NCBI RefSeq assembly: GCF_033958435.1
Contig: NC_134141.1
Location: forward strand, 98,931,001-98,995,000
Length of the DNA stretch: 64,000 nt
Direction: 5' to 3'
Origin: Carettochelys insculpta
Taxonomy: Eukaryota > Chordata > Testudines > Carettochelyidae
Part shown: piece after piece, positions 11,619 to 24,000 of the stretch
How positions within the stretch are numbered: position 1 is the stretch's first letter
Layout: each line of letters opens with the position of its first letter
Program-made: the position numbers and the translations under genes
Notes under the pieces: model-generated
Database searches by the model: none
What the model was told of the DNA's origin: nothing
The model's input: only the letters and a program-made list of their open reading frames with translations

Positions 11619-13212
11619 GGCTGTGACTATACTGCAGGGTTTTTGTTTTGTTTTGACATTATAGATTTGAATGCTTTAATGTCAAAATAAAGTCAAAAAT
11701 TGTGGTCACACAGCCATAGCATTTTGAAATGGAGCATTCACACTTAAAGAGCCCCATTTTGAAAAAAAAGAGCAATGAATTTTGGGCATGTATCCCACTG
11801 TGTCTGGCCCTCACTAGGCATTGTGGGAAATGCAAGGTTTCCTGGGAATGAGGGAATTGTCCCATCAGCCCCTCCTCTTTCTGGATTCCACCCCACATGC
11901 CTGCCCCCCAACATCCCCAGTTTCTAGTTTCTTTGCACGCTATTTGAAACTCACAGAGTTAGCCCTGCATGACTGTATCTACAGGCAGCAGTCATGGATC
12001 CTGCACTTCTGGAATATCACCTGGCTTCACTACCATTTGTTTAGCCAGCTACTAGAAGCCACTCTCAGCAGCACCCCACCCCTTAGTCACCCCTCTCCCC
12101 CAGCAATGCTTGCACAGGTGGGAATGTATGTGAACTGTGTGACTCTTGTCTTCTCCATGGTGTGCTCTCCTACAGGCTTGAATGTATGTGGTTTCCATTT
12201 GGCCATCGAAGAGTTCCCAAGTACTTGGTTGGAACTGGGAGCCCAGAGCCTTTGGTTACAGGGAGCCTTACCCAAAATCTGCTCCCCCTCCTGCTCTGGA
12301 CTGTGCTGTGACTCCCCAGTACAGGTATCCACAGGGCTTTTTGGTTTGCCAGTATAGTGTCCCCGGGTATAGTGTCCAACTGCTCATCATACCAGCATAT
12401 ATGGGGGACAGCCCCAGAGTGCTTATTTGCTTTCCAAGCCCTGCGGTATGACTGGTGAAGCTCCTTTACCTTCGCCCTACACTGGTGTGTATCTCCATTG
12501 TAACCCTTTTCTATCAGGGAATGTGAAATCAGTTCACAGGTGTCCCTGTTCCTCTGTTTCCCATGCAGCTGGGAAAAAATGAACTCCTCACCACAAACAC
12601 TTAGGAGGTCAAACATCTCAGCATGACTCCAAGTAGGAGCCCTTTTGGAGTGACAAGCACAATTGGAAGACTAAGCTGCAGAAGCCATGAGGGCAGAGAA
12701 AGCCAACAGATGTAGTGCCAGTATGCCACACAGCTGAGGAGGTAGCAGAAAATGGCTTTTGAAATTCATGGGGCTTGTGGAGAGAGTCAGAGGGGGCTAG
12801 GAGGTGCTGCTCACCTGGAAAAAAAAAGGCAGCAGAGCTTGCAGAACTGGTTACCTGGGTAAATGCCTTTTAAAATTCCCATGGCTCACCTGGGGAAAAG
12901 GCAGCAGACCTCACACCACTGACTGGAGTGATTACCTACCTGGGCATGATAACAGGAAACCTCCCGGGAGGCCAATAAACTTAATAATACCTGTGTTTGA
13001 TTCACACTGTCATTTTTGACCTTGAAAGGTAGAGTTTTGGCAAAAGTAATTCACAGAGCTGGCCTAATTATTTTGAAAGAAAAGCCCTCATCTCAAATTA
13101 TCCTGCTTGGCTCTGTGAATACTTTGGTGGGTTTTTTTGTTTTTGGTTTTTTTTTTTTTGTGGGGGAGATTTTTTTTTTTCTGAGAAAAAATAGTGTAGA
13201 CAAATTGTTGGG
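11619..13212 (-). mobile_element. Harbinger-type element with a Myb/SANT-like ORF remnant
   Basis: The left end GGCTGTGACTATAC and the right end (AATAGTGTAGACAAA near 13190-13204) resemble the GTCTACAC-type termini of the MITEs at 10.0 and 28.3 kb. Between them lies an antisense frame for a Myb/SANT-like domain (12359-12655), the accessory DNA-binding protein type of PIF/Harbinger transposons. No DDE transposase is seen. The right border is approximate because of a T-rich tract (13130-13181). Confidence 0.55.
12170..12655 (-). pseudogene. Decayed Myb/SANT-like DNA-binding protein of a Harbinger-type transposon
   Basis: Read on the minus strand, the frame carries SKRAPTWSHAEM upstream of the first Met (12616), then a segment with LLSVCGEE, RNRDTCELIS, GYNGDTHQCRAKVKEL and WYDEQLDTI. 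The tryptophans, the CR.KVKEL block and spacing match the Myb/SANT-like (MSANTD-type) domain of many reptile transposon ORFs. Similarity stops near 12359, after which the frame is open but unrelated, so only the N-terminal domain survives. It is not a host gene on present evidence. Confidence 0.65.
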
Positions 13213-14062
13213 TTCTGGAACTAAAAGTGTAGTGTGAGCAGCCTCCTCCGATTAGGTTTGATGTGTATGCAATTGGTATAAAAGGGTTACCTTTATGTAC
13301 CTGACAGCATCATGTGCAAGGGAAGAGCCTGGTGGAATGTGCAAATGTAACTGATGATAGAAATCAACACACTGGAGTGAAAAACAGTTTTTCTTTCAAC
13401 TCATTGACTAAATACTCTGTTCTTAGGTTCAAAACTATTTAGAGTTACAGCATTCAGCCTTTAAAGTTTGAAGTGAACTCTCCATGAAATTGTGCCCAAT
13501 TTTGTAATCCAAATCCGTAAAACTATCTGAGTAGAATGCTACTTACATGTGTCATTTGCCATGGTTTTCACTATTTTAAAATTTTCTAAATCAATAAGAT
13601 ACTTTACACAGCTTTTAAATAGGTTTTTAATCATGAAATACTCAAATATTTTGTGAATGGTGCTGTACGCAGTGTTAGATTGCATAAAAGCCTATAAAAG
13701 TATTATATTATTAAACATATTAAATTATATAAAAAAGAAAATGGAGTGTATGGCATGATACATATAATAGTCCATGTGCTGAACTCACATTATTGTCAAT
13801 GTGATATCGATATATGTGTGCAAGCAAAATGAGAGGAGAATGTGATCCTTATCTGACTCAACTGTTCATGTAATTTACACAAGAGAGACATATAATAAGG
13901 CTTTGCACTTAAGCTGTGCAAACTCTGTGTTCACCCATCTAGACATAGGCTGCAATTCAATTCACATTTCACTTACATAAGAGTGGGATTACATTCCACT
14001 ACAGGGGCATGGATTAAGCCAAAAGGGGTGTAACAGCTTTCCATGGAGCAACTTCAACACAG
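13213..14062. other. Non-coding, nothing recognised
   Basis: AT-rich with short A/T runs. No exon-like or repeat signal beyond the palindrome that follows. Confidence 0.5.
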
Positions 14063-14152
14063 TGGGCCAAATTCTACTCTCAATTACACACATGCTGCCA
14101 CCACAATGACTTCAATGGAGATACTCAGGCGTAACTGAGAGCAGAGTATGTC
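14063..14152. repeat. Short palindromic repeat (MITE-like)
   Basis: The left arm CAAATTCTACTCTCAATTAC pairs with the right arm GTAACTGAGAGCAGAGTATG. The centre contains GACTTCAATGGAG. It resembles a palindromic family frequent in reptile genomes. Confidence 0.5.
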
Positions 14153-17100
14153 TCTCTTCATTGTTAAAAGGTGCAGGGGTAAAAAAATTCGAGTATGTAA
14201 CAGTTCTATTCCATCAGTTGTAAACAGACACTTAATTGGGCATAGCAACAACATCTTCCAAAGAGGAGGGGCAGTCACTGTAATTAATTTAAATATACCT
14301 TTATCTCATGTGGACTTACTTTCACTATATCCCTATAATTACTGTAATATACAGGAGAACCACAAATATGTGCGATACTGAAAAGCAAAATTGAGATTTT
14401 GGAAACACTTATCTTAAATGAACTTGGAATCTATCTTCTCATCTAAGTATTTGTCAGCAATAGTATTTGAGTAGTGGCAGGCTTTCTCCTTTATCATTAT
14501 AAGTCCTTCAAATTTAATCTTATATATATATAAAAGCCAGCATCCCATCTTTCTCCTTTGGGGTTAGAATTTATTATCTGTATCTTTATCCAATCATTAC
14601 AATTTTATTATACCAGCAGTCTTAAGAAATTTAAATACAGAAGAGTCTTGTAGTAAATAAAGGAAAACCAAGTGTGATTTTTCAGTACAGACAATATGGT
14701 GATGCATTTTCTCATTCAAAATATAGATTTTACAGTAAATATCAGCAATGCTAGTGTTTTTCTGAGGCTACCCTAGAAACAGAGTAGTACAGATACATTG
14801 TCTCATGATAAAGCTATTCACCTCAGCAATTTATCAGCATGCTAATAAACATCTCATGGATGGCTATGATCCAATCTCATGTGAAAGTACAGTGGAAAAG
14901 TACATGGATGGTTGGAATGTCTGTCAAGCTGTATTCCTTCCAGGACCAGCTCTGCGGATTCGAAAGATGTCATAACAGCATGTGCATGGATTCTTTTAAT
15001 ATAGCTGTCCTTACACAGCCATGTATACAGCGCTGCTGGGAAGAAGCACATGATCAGCGGTGTAGATGCCTATTATTTGAGAACTGGAGCTGCCAGGAAC
15101 TCTGAAGGCTCAGGTACCATATGCAGGAATTTCTGTAGTGGGTGCTTTTTTTTTTTTGTAAATGTGGACCACCTTTCCCCCCACCCCTGCTCTCCAGCCA
15201 ACCCTTCTCCCCTCTCCTCCTGCTGTAATACAGTAATAAAGGTTTTATAGAAATTACCTTCTGGGATCTTGCTGTAATATCGTAAGTGAAAAACAACTTT
15301 CCAGTCTTTGTCCCCACACACACCCAAACCCCCATCCTGAGCTGCCCAGACTCAACAGGCAGAAAAGCAGAAGCAGTAGGTTGTGCAGAAGATGAAGGCT
15401 CATAAGTAAAAGAAAGACAATCATAAGTAGCAAAAGCGGAAGCAGAAGGAGCAGTAGCCACAGGTAGAAAAAATCTGCAGTTGGGAAAAAAATTGAAAAA
15501 GCAAAGCATGGAGGAGGCCTCTGCTTAACACATGACTTGAAGCAGGTCACTTACCTGGTTGTCGCACTGAGCAGAGCAGCCCGTTTCTGAGCTCTGCTAG
15601 GAGGAGGATTACCTGTGGCAATATGCGGGCAGGTGGTGGCAGTGGCAGCTGCAGAGTATTGCCTCCCCGTGGTACCCCAGCACCAGCAGCACTGACAACC
15701 CGTGCAGGCCCAGAGAGAAGGGGAAGTGTGACCTGGGAAGGGGCAGGACCAATGGTGGAAGGGGCAGAGCTTAGGTGCAGTCAGCTATGCCCCTTCCCCC
15801 CCGCCGCCCCGCAGTACCTCAGAGCTGCATGCAGACCAGCAGCACAGAACTCCATGGCATTTCAAAGGGGCAAAGAGCTCTGGTTGACACTGCTGCTACT
15901 TTGGCAGGGGTGGTGGCTGGAGCTCCAGGTGCAAGGGCAACTGGCCCTGAGGCCCCTCACCCGCATCAGCAGGCCTGCCCTGCACTCACTTCCTGGCCTG
16001 CCTGGCCTGCTGGGCCCCACTTTTTCATCTGGAACTAAAAGCTTACGCCGAAACAAAGCAACAAAATCAGTCCCCTCAGATCTACTAAAATTGGGCAGAG
16101 CGGCGGGGCTGAATGGGCCAGGAAGGCTGCTGCTGCCACCACCTGCCCACCAACCTGTCCAGAGAGGGGGCCAGAAGTCAGGGTAGGGGGTGGAGTGGGG
16201 AAAAGGTGGGGCAGCCCATTGGAGGAGTGCAAACACGCCCAGCATATTGGACTGAAGACCCTTCTGTTCACTATGCACTTTCATTTTAGAAGTTACCAGA
16301 TCAATAAAAGAGGTATTTAGTGTAACTGGAAAGTGCCTAAGAAGACAATGTGTCAATGCATATTTACAGTTTGCACAATAAATACAGGAATCCATTTACA
16401 CTTTTTTAACAGTTTTTGTAGATCTGAAGAGACTGATTTTGCTGCTCTGTTTCAGAGTAAGCTTTTATTTCCAGGTTCTGATGCCACAGCCTAAGAAGAT
16501 CAGATAGAAATAGGAAACTGAGAATAAGATGTCAGATCATGTGTGTTCTAGGACAGGGAAAATGACTTGTGGATTAATGAGCCAACATACATTAAGCTCT
16601 TAAATAGTCAGAAGACGTAAACCAAACAAAGTGTTGGGACATGAGGTAAAATTTTCAAAAACACCTACATGATTTAGACACCTTATTGTCTAAGTCCCTT
16701 TTGAAAATGTGACTTGGACTGCTAAATCATTTAAGCATTTTTGAAAATGTTCTCCAGGGAAGTGTGTGATATATATACTGTAGCATCCAATCAGAACTGG
16801 GGCCCCATTATGTTGGGCACTGTATAAACATAGAGGTAGATGGACACTGCTCCCTACTGATAGGAGAGAAAGGGGGAGGAAGGAGGAGGGTGAAAGAAAT
16901 AACCATTGTGAGGCTGTGTGAGCTAACAATGTGCACAGCTAGAGTGTTCTAAATTATTTACATGGTGATGGGGGAGGGAAGTATTTACATTTTAAAAGTC
17001 CATCTCAGACTGTAGCCTCCTGTGCATCATTAACATTTGACCTTTCTTCCCCTCCTTCCCCACCCCAAGAAAATGTGACCCTCGACTAGGCTCACTGCCT

Positions 17101-18522
17101 TTTATTGTTCTGTCCAATTTATCTATCTGCTTCTTTTTTTCCCTTCCATATTGACTGTCCCCTGCCTAGCACTGCACAAACCTGTCTATCGCACATTAAG
17201 AAATTGTATTAAAAGGACATGACTAACATTGCAAATTCAAACACTCAGAAGTTAGGAAAAGCCAGAATTACAGCTGCCTGCGCAACCGTAATTCCCAGTC
17301 TCCTTTGTACAAATGCATTATGAAAATGATCAGATACTGTATCTCCACAGGAGCCCTGCCTGTGGAACCTCTGCTTTCTTTGTAGGCAGGGGACCGAAGG
17401 TGCATAGCAAATGAGACAGGAGCTGCAGGAAGAGAAAGGAGGGTCTCAGGGTAAAGATAGTTGAATGTTGTCCCGTAGAATTGATTTCTACCTTTTCTCC
17501 ACCATAGGATGCTTGTGCGCTGTGAGGAAAGTCAATGAAATCAAACTTTTCACATGTAGTCACTAATTGTGTGTTTCTCCTTTCCTGGGTGCTTGACTTC
17601 AGACCCTGGGGACTGATTTGCAACAGTGTTGAATATTTATAGCGTGTATCTGAAGCCAATGGCGGCTGTATTTGAACATATTAAGTGCTATATAATGCTA
17701 TATTCTCTGAGAAATTAAGTTGTAGGTATTTCAAATTGGCCACTCAAATTTAACACGTCCTTTGACCAGGGTAGTACTTAAGGGAGCACAGGGCAACTCT
17801 TCCACTGCAAGCCTGTGCCTACCCCTCTCCACCTCTTACCCCAAACTTCACCCCTACTCTGCCCTTGCCCCTGCCCCTATTCCTCTTCAACCCCATTGCA
17901 GTCCTTGCCCAAAGCCCCCTCCCCCTGAGCAATGTGAACTGGGGGATTACCAGGATCTAGCACAGGATGGCAGCAAAGGTCAGACCCACCACTCCCCTCA
18001 CTATGGCTGCAAAAGCCAGAGCCACCCAGCAGCCTTCTCTGCTCCACCCTGCTACCCATCTCCTATCCCACTGCACCCTGCTTCACCACAGCAGTAGGAA
18101 GCAGAGTGCCCTGGGCCTGGGGCTGGGGCTGAGCCAGGCAACTTCACTTCCTGCCACCACAATCAAGGAGAGGGCTGTTGGCTGGGAGATGGGTGGCAGA
18201 GCATGCTACTGGGTTGCTCCACCTCCCACCACCACAAGGAATGGTGAGGGGAGCCTTGCCCCTGCTACCACCTTGCCCCAAGCTCCCCCAAGTAATTCCC
18301 AGGCTGTCTTGGGCACCATGAGTCCCATCCATAGGATAGTTGATGCAGCTACCAGGGTATCCCACATCGCAAGGCCTGGGCTGAACATCCTGAATTGTCC
18401 TATGAGTGGGACAGGTCTGTTTTGACATTAAACTCTCTGTGGCTCACTTCCTTGGCTCCAAAATGGAGAACATTCCACCTCTTCACTCGCAAGAATGTTG
18501 TTAAAAATATCATAAATGTAGA
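14153..18522. other. Non-coding; GC-richer patches
   Basis: 15350-16230 and 17770-18330 are GC-rich with long open frames on both strands that match no family and look compositional or repeat-derived. 16790-16850 resembles an old amniote repeat (GGGGCCCCATTATGTTGGGC). A (T)n run lies near 15148-15158. No gene is supported. Confidence 0.45.
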
Positions 18523-18852
18523 ATCATAGAAATGTAGGACAGGAAGGGACCTCATATTCAGGCTGCTCATGTTAAATTTGTGTTCTTCTATAACCCCCAA
18601 ATTTCGTCTACTGTACTATTCCCGAGCCAGTTTTTCCCCATTTTGTAGTTATGCATTTAATTATTCCTTCCCAAGTGTAGCACTTTGAGCCTGTCTTTAT
18701 TGAATTTCATCTTGTTAAATTCAGACCAGTTCTCTAATTTTTCAAGGTTATTTTGAGTTCCAATCCTGTCCTCTAAAGTGCAATGATCCCCTTCCAGCTT
18801 GAAGTCCTCCATAAATGTTATAAGCATATCTCCACTCCATTATCTAAATAAG
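18523..18852 (-). mobile_element. CR1 LINE fragment, antisense, first part
   Basis: It opens with the reversed CR1 3' tail (AATCATAGAAATGTAGGACA, then GGAAGGGACCTC) and continues through sequence typical of the antisense reverse-transcriptase 3' region. It is interrupted by the MITE at 18855 and resumes at 19416. Confidence 0.7.
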
Positions 18853-18854
18853 TG

Positions 18855-19413
18855 CAGGTTGAACCTCTAAGAAACACGACTCTTTGGTCCAGCAGCACCG
18901 TGGATATTCCTGGGCCAGAGAGCCCTGGTGGTTGGAAGTCAAGGAACAGGAGGGCCTGGGGCAGGGAGCGCTACAAAATCAGCTTCAACAAGACTGGCTA
19001 GCTGGGAGTCCAGTCAGGAAGATTAGTGGTGGGGGGCTAGCCAGCCAGGAATATGGCCAGCTGTGGGCATGGCCGTGCAGCCAGGAAGCCAACTGTTGGT
19101 GACAGGCCCAGAAGCTGAGCTGGGTCTCGCAACAGTGGCTTTAAGCCCAACTGGAACAGGAAATAGAGCTGGTCAGTGGAAGGATTAGCAGCCTGGTCTC
19201 AGGGAGTGGCAGCTGTGGCCTGGATCAGAGCCAAGCAGTGGGGCCAGCAACCAGCGCTGGGTGAGGGAGAGGGAAAGCAGCAGCTGGGGCAGGGACCAGA
19301 GCTGGAAATGGAGTCAGGCTGGAGAGCCAGAACTGACCTCCCCTTTGCCAGCAAACTCTCTCGTTCAGGACCAGTCAGGCCTTGAGGCTGCCAGATGGGG
19401 GAGGTCCAACCTG
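18855..19413. mobile_element. Tigger-like MITE inserted in a CR1 copy
   Basis: The left terminus CAGGTTGAACCTCT matches the inverted right terminus CAGGTTGGACCTCC, bordered by TG (a decayed TA, 18853-18854) and TA (19414-19415). The flanking CR1 sequence continues on the other side, so the order of insertion is clear. The GC-rich interior lacks a transposase. Confidence 0.7.
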
Positions 19414-19415
19414 TA

Positions 19416-19780
19416 TTGAAATTGTTGAATAGTACTGGACTCAGGGCTGACCCCTCCAGGTACCTTTTATGCCTGACTTCCCAGGCTGACAGTGAACCAT
19501 TGTTAAGTATTCTTTCAATACAGTCTGTCAACCAGTGGAGCAAATGCTTCAAAATAACTTCATTTCCTGAAGTTTCTCATGAGAATACCATGTGAGACTG
19601 TGTCTAAAGCTTTAGTATAATCAAGATATAAAACTTCCATTCCCCTGTCCACTGTCCGTGAAGCATTCAGATACAGTAGTGATGTGCTCCACAGGAAAGC
19701 CTGTGAGGACATTAATAACTCCGTCTTCACAGCAGTTTTCCAAGAGTGCATGGGGCCACCCTCTGAACAATAAAGAGAAC
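19416..19780 (-). mobile_element. CR1 LINE fragment, antisense, second part with reverse-transcriptase remnant
   Basis: On the minus strand, around 19580-19680, the translation contains YLDYTKALDTVSHGILM. This corresponds to the LINE reverse-transcriptase motif FLDFSKAFDTV. The frame is short and broken, so the copy is dead. It continues the CR1 copy of 18523-18852. Confidence 0.75.
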
Positions 19781-20267
19781 AGAATATTGACTAGCTGCTC
19801 ATTAAGTGATTCCTATATGTTGAAATGGTGATCATGTGGAAAAAGGAATGCATTAAAGATTGTATCATAATACATATATAGGTGGGGAGATATTACAATA
19901 CAGGTTTTCCCGACAATCTTAATTCTGGCATTTCCTGACTTTTGAGTGTTTGATTAGCAACCTTAACAATGTTCTTTAATGTAGGTGGGGTTTGTGTTTA
20001 TAATATATATTATATAATTGTGTTTATAATACATATGCTTTTCCCTCAGAAGATGTGCCCCTTTTGCCACAGAAGCTCCCAATTCCTTGAGGAGAAGGGA
20101 AATCACTGAAACTGTCAGATGAATTTCTGTTGATCATACACTCTGATGCCCCTATATTCCAGGGTTATGACAGTGCTGTCAGGACCTCCCCATTACCTAA
20201 CATTCCTGGTCAGCTGGAGTTGATGAATCCTAAATCAATTTGTCTTTCTGTCCCTACAGCAGGAGGT
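19781..20267. other. Non-coding, nothing recognised
   Basis: AT-rich, including a TATAAT-rich patch near 20000-20030. No gene is seen. Confidence 0.5.
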
Positions 20268-20447
20268 CAACAGGAGAAACTCTCCCATCGACTTCCCTTA
20301 CTCCTCACGAGTACCAGGGTTGACAGTGGAGCCCTAATCGTTCGATTTAGTGCAGCCCCACTAGGCACGCTAAATCGAACCATGGAAGATCGACTGCCAC
20401 CACGTCAATCTTTCAGTAAGGGTAGAGGTACCCTCAGACTTTGGAAC
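20268..20447. mobile_element. MITE remnant of the 5.9-kb type
   Basis: CTCTCCCATCGACTTCCCTT, TCGATTTAGTGCAGCCCCAC, GCTAAATCGAACCATGG and the end AGGGTAGAGGTACCCTCAG match the general layout of reptile MITEs with TCGATTT motifs. The left part is missing. Confidence 0.45.
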
Positions 20448-22119
20448 TGCTGACCTATTTAGAGCTTCTAAGGCTGTAGGGACACTGCCTTCTAGTGCTG
20501 CTGATAGAAGATGTTCTTCTGGGACCATGTGACCCCCACATCTTCATTCTGGATTGGAGCAAGGTGCTTCATCTATATCACTGTCATATTCGTGCTGGTG
20601 CTAAGTCTCCTCTCTTCCTGGGAGTGCCAGACCCTTTTGTAAATACTCTTGTAAAATACTTGGAAACCTATGTGAGCTTGGAGAGGAGGATTTCTGAGAT
20701 CATGGACCCCTATGAAGCTCCACAGAGGAAAATCTAAGAGCTCAACTAGCTCTCTCTAAACTGTACATAATATTGGCAGCTGCTGTTACTGAGCCTCTGT
20801 GGTGAATGCTAGGGTCTCCTTAAACTGCTGCTGCTCCACATGGGAAATTCATTTTTAGCTGTGGCCTGAAATATGTTTGAACTCTATTCTCCAGAAGCAA
20901 AAGGCTAGTATATCAACTACAGCTGACTGAATAACAGAACAAAATTATTAGTGATAACCAATCTGTTATTTGACAGAAACGTACCATGGACAGGGTATAT
21001 GAATCTTATTAATTGATTGTCCACAGAGCAGAATGAAAAATGTATTCACAAATAATATATTCATGAAATGTTGGGGTAAATCATCAAATAAATCATTTAC
21101 AAATATTATTCGACTAGCTCTAATATTAACCCAGCCTTGTGTGGCTGTCCTTAAAATTTACCATATCTATCTGCCTTTTACCATAGTGATTAATTAAAAA
21201 AAAAACAAAAAATCCTAGTGACACTTTATTATCTTGTTTACAAACTTGCCCAAGGCAAGTAGGTGATTTGCAAGGCTTACTTAGACTCATCTGTATTTCT
21301 GATGAATTACTGTTCATGGTAAACTTTTAAGCACTCTTTCCTCATTTCTGCTCAATTGGACCCTGGTGCTGCACCATGGAAGACAATGAGAATTTTGTCC
21401 TGGATTTACATGAGAATAGGTTGGAGCTCTTAGAGCCAACCCCTGAAAGGTTCAGACCTGCTTCTGTGAGGTGCTGAATACTCTACCTTCCCACTGAAAT
21501 GAGAGAGAGAGATGTGAATGTTTAGCACCTTGCAGAATCAGGCCATTTCATGCATATTTCCTTCCTGGGAACCTTTATCCAGAGCCCGGAGCAATATTGG
21601 AGTGAATGTATAATAAATAAAGTATAAGTATATAAAGTATAAGTTTAATCAAACTGTTTCACAGCAGAAATCTAAGGCATATTTCCTTTTGTTTCCTTAG
21701 GATACTACTATGGTCCATGAGAATCCTCATATATTCATCACAGAAAAGAAAAGACTCTAGTCCTTTCAGAGAAACAAAAACATGAAGAGTGTTTGAGGAG
21801 AAAATATTCTGCATTGTCTTCAGGCAGATACATGCTTTGGGCTAACTTCTGTCCTTAGGTGTGCCTTGGTCATCCTATTGGAATTCTTACCAGTTCTGAA
21901 TTTGGCCTTCTAGTCTTGATTTGATATAGGCTCTTGTGATGTAATTTGAGATTTTTGCAACAATGTATGATTACTGTGTTAATCTCATTATTGGGTTGTT
22001 TTGTGTATGAATATTTTAGATTAGTTTAATAGGGGCTCATAAGGTAAAACAAGCAGGAAAGGAAAGAATTACCTGAGGTAAGCAATACCTCACAGAAGAC
22101 TTGGGGGTTTTTACAGGAC
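20448..22119. other. Non-coding, nothing recognised
   Basis: Single-copy-looking sequence. The 80-residue frame near 20495 shows no domain. 21360-21550 has the wording of an old repeat (CACCTTGCAGAATCAGGCCA). Confidence 0.45.
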
Positions 22120-22540
22120 AATGTCTGAACTGAAACTTAAAGGAAAAAAAAGTTCCAAATTGAAATGAAAAGCTAAAATTCTTGAAACATTTTTGCTAAA
22201 TAAAATTAAATTCCCAAAAGAATTTACTTTGGGTCAGTGAAAATATTTTGTTTCAATAAATTCAAAATGTTTTGCTCTCATTTCCAGTACTGTTATGTTT
22301 TTTTACAAAATTAAGTAAATTTCAGGACCAAAACTTTTTTCAAAATGAGAAATAATTTTTCCATTCCAAAAAATTGAAATGGAACTGTTCAACGCTTTCA
22401 AATCAGATTTTTCTATATTTTTTCTCAGTGATGTTGCATCAAAAATTACAGGAATTTGTGAAAAAAAATTCTGTTGCATTACAATGACATTTTCTAACAA
22501 GAATAACGGTTTCCAAAAAAATTGTTCGTCTGGCTCTAGC
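22120..22540. repeat. Old AAAATTTT-rich interspersed repeat (probable)
   Basis: The stretch alternates TGAAA / TTTCA / AAAATGTTTTG words in a pattern I associate with a widespread diverged reptile repeat; similar wording occurs at about 2080-2235. The family is not recognised. It has no coding content. Confidence 0.35.
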
Positions 22541-23848
22541 CGTGTACTCCAATGGTTACAGACACCCAGTTGGAAGAACTGCAAGTCAGACCTGTTGGAT
22601 AAACAGGGTTGATACACAAGAGCATTGTAGCCAGGGTGTACTCTAAGAGGAGGAAGATTCTGAAATTTCACCCCAGGAGATGTGAGGCACAAGCCCAGTG
22701 TCCTGGGGGACTGCAGACTGAGACCAGAAAGTGGGCAGTTGGATAGCTAGCTAACTAGCTAAGGAACTATGACAGCTGCTATAATGAAGCCTATTTTAAA
22801 CAACCCCTCAAGGGACAAGCAAAAATGACTGCCTAACACATACAACCTTTCAGAGGCATCTCAGTACAATGCAAAGAAGCATAGCTGGCCAGACCAGTCC
22901 AACATCCAGAGGCACATATAAACATTAACAGCCATGGTTAGTAACAGCACTGGCCCAAGAGCACAGCCATTTCTTGAGTGCTATGCCCAGCCATTGAAGT
23001 AGGATGGGGACGGTTGCATTGGTGTTTATAATTTGTTTTTTTTTTTCCCTCCATGGTATCTAGTGGGTCCAGTTTCCCATGATAGACCAACTCAGCCTTT
23101 TATTGATCATAACCATTTTCTACAGCAGAGGGCTGGCTGCAGCTTGAGTCTCCACAACTTTGGAGACTCGGGTGTTGACAGCTCTGACATTAACAAATCT
23201 GTATACAATTTGTTGCTGTTGGCTACAGTTTGTGGAGGGCTCACTTTCAAGTGGCTTGCAGAGACAGGAACAAAGGCGATTGGTTGATTCTGTAGCACAT
23301 TGGTCACTCCCATATGCAGTCACCCTCACCACCTCTGGTTTCACACCCTTCCCATGCCAATATGTACCACGGCATTTTCTCTCACGTTCCTGCATAGTTG
23401 AAGTTTTATTAGGGTGAAAATATTTCCTGTTTGCTGGGACACTCCTTTTTTAAGCAGCACCCTGACATGGCCTCTTAGGAGAGATTCAAATGCCACCCAG
23501 CTGATTAGCAGTACGCTCACAGATAGTTTGTTATTTTTTTTAAATTTCATCTGGTGATGCACATTCTAGCATGCCTCAGCACACAAAAATATTATTCTGC
23601 ACATGGATGGAAAAGATTGGAGGGAACATTGGCTGTGGGGCATTTATCCTCCCATCCTGATCAGCTGGCAAGTGTAATCAGGACAAATCCCCCCAAAAAC
23701 AGAGGACAGAGGGAGGGCAAGCAGTAATGCCAGCCCTGAGCAGGCAGAAGGGCAGAGCTTAAAGAAATAGCAACACAAGCCCCAGGCTTATAAGGTCATT
23801 CCATCTAATATGTAAGCCCTGCCTGCCCCGTCTGATGGGGGTTTGAGC
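22541..23848. other. Non-coding, nothing recognised
   Basis: Includes a small AGCTAGCTAACTAGCTA run (22744-22760). The open frames near 23100-23400 overlap on both strands and lack any family similarity. Confidence 0.45.
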
Positions 23849-24000
23849 GAGCAGCTTGAGCCAGCGCCATGGGAGAAGTGAGGAGTGATTGTGTGAGTGG
23901 TTCAGGTCAGCCCTATAGGAGGTCAAAGGGATAGGGTGAGCAGCTTGGGCTAGCCCTGAAAAGATGAGGGGTGGATATGGCTCAGGCCAGCGCCCATGGT
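23849..24000 (+). repeat. Degenerate minisatellite, about 40-46 bp period
   Basis: Units start at about 23849 (GAGCAGCTTGAGCC), 23895 (GAGTGGTTCAGGTC), 23938 (GAGCAGCTTGGGCT) and 23976 (ATATGGCTCAGGCC). Each is followed by AGC-C-A/T-G motifs. Confidence 0.6.

Noticed and set aside
12170..12357. C-terminal continuation of the Myb/SANT-like protein
   Set aside because: The frame stays open but similarity to the family ends near 12359; this part is treated as chance open sequence.
15254..16395. Open frames of 98-187 residues at 15.2-16.4 kb
   Set aside because: Low-complexity Leu-rich or Pro/Gly-rich translations on opposing strands with no family similarity; probably GC-rich or repeat-derived DNA.
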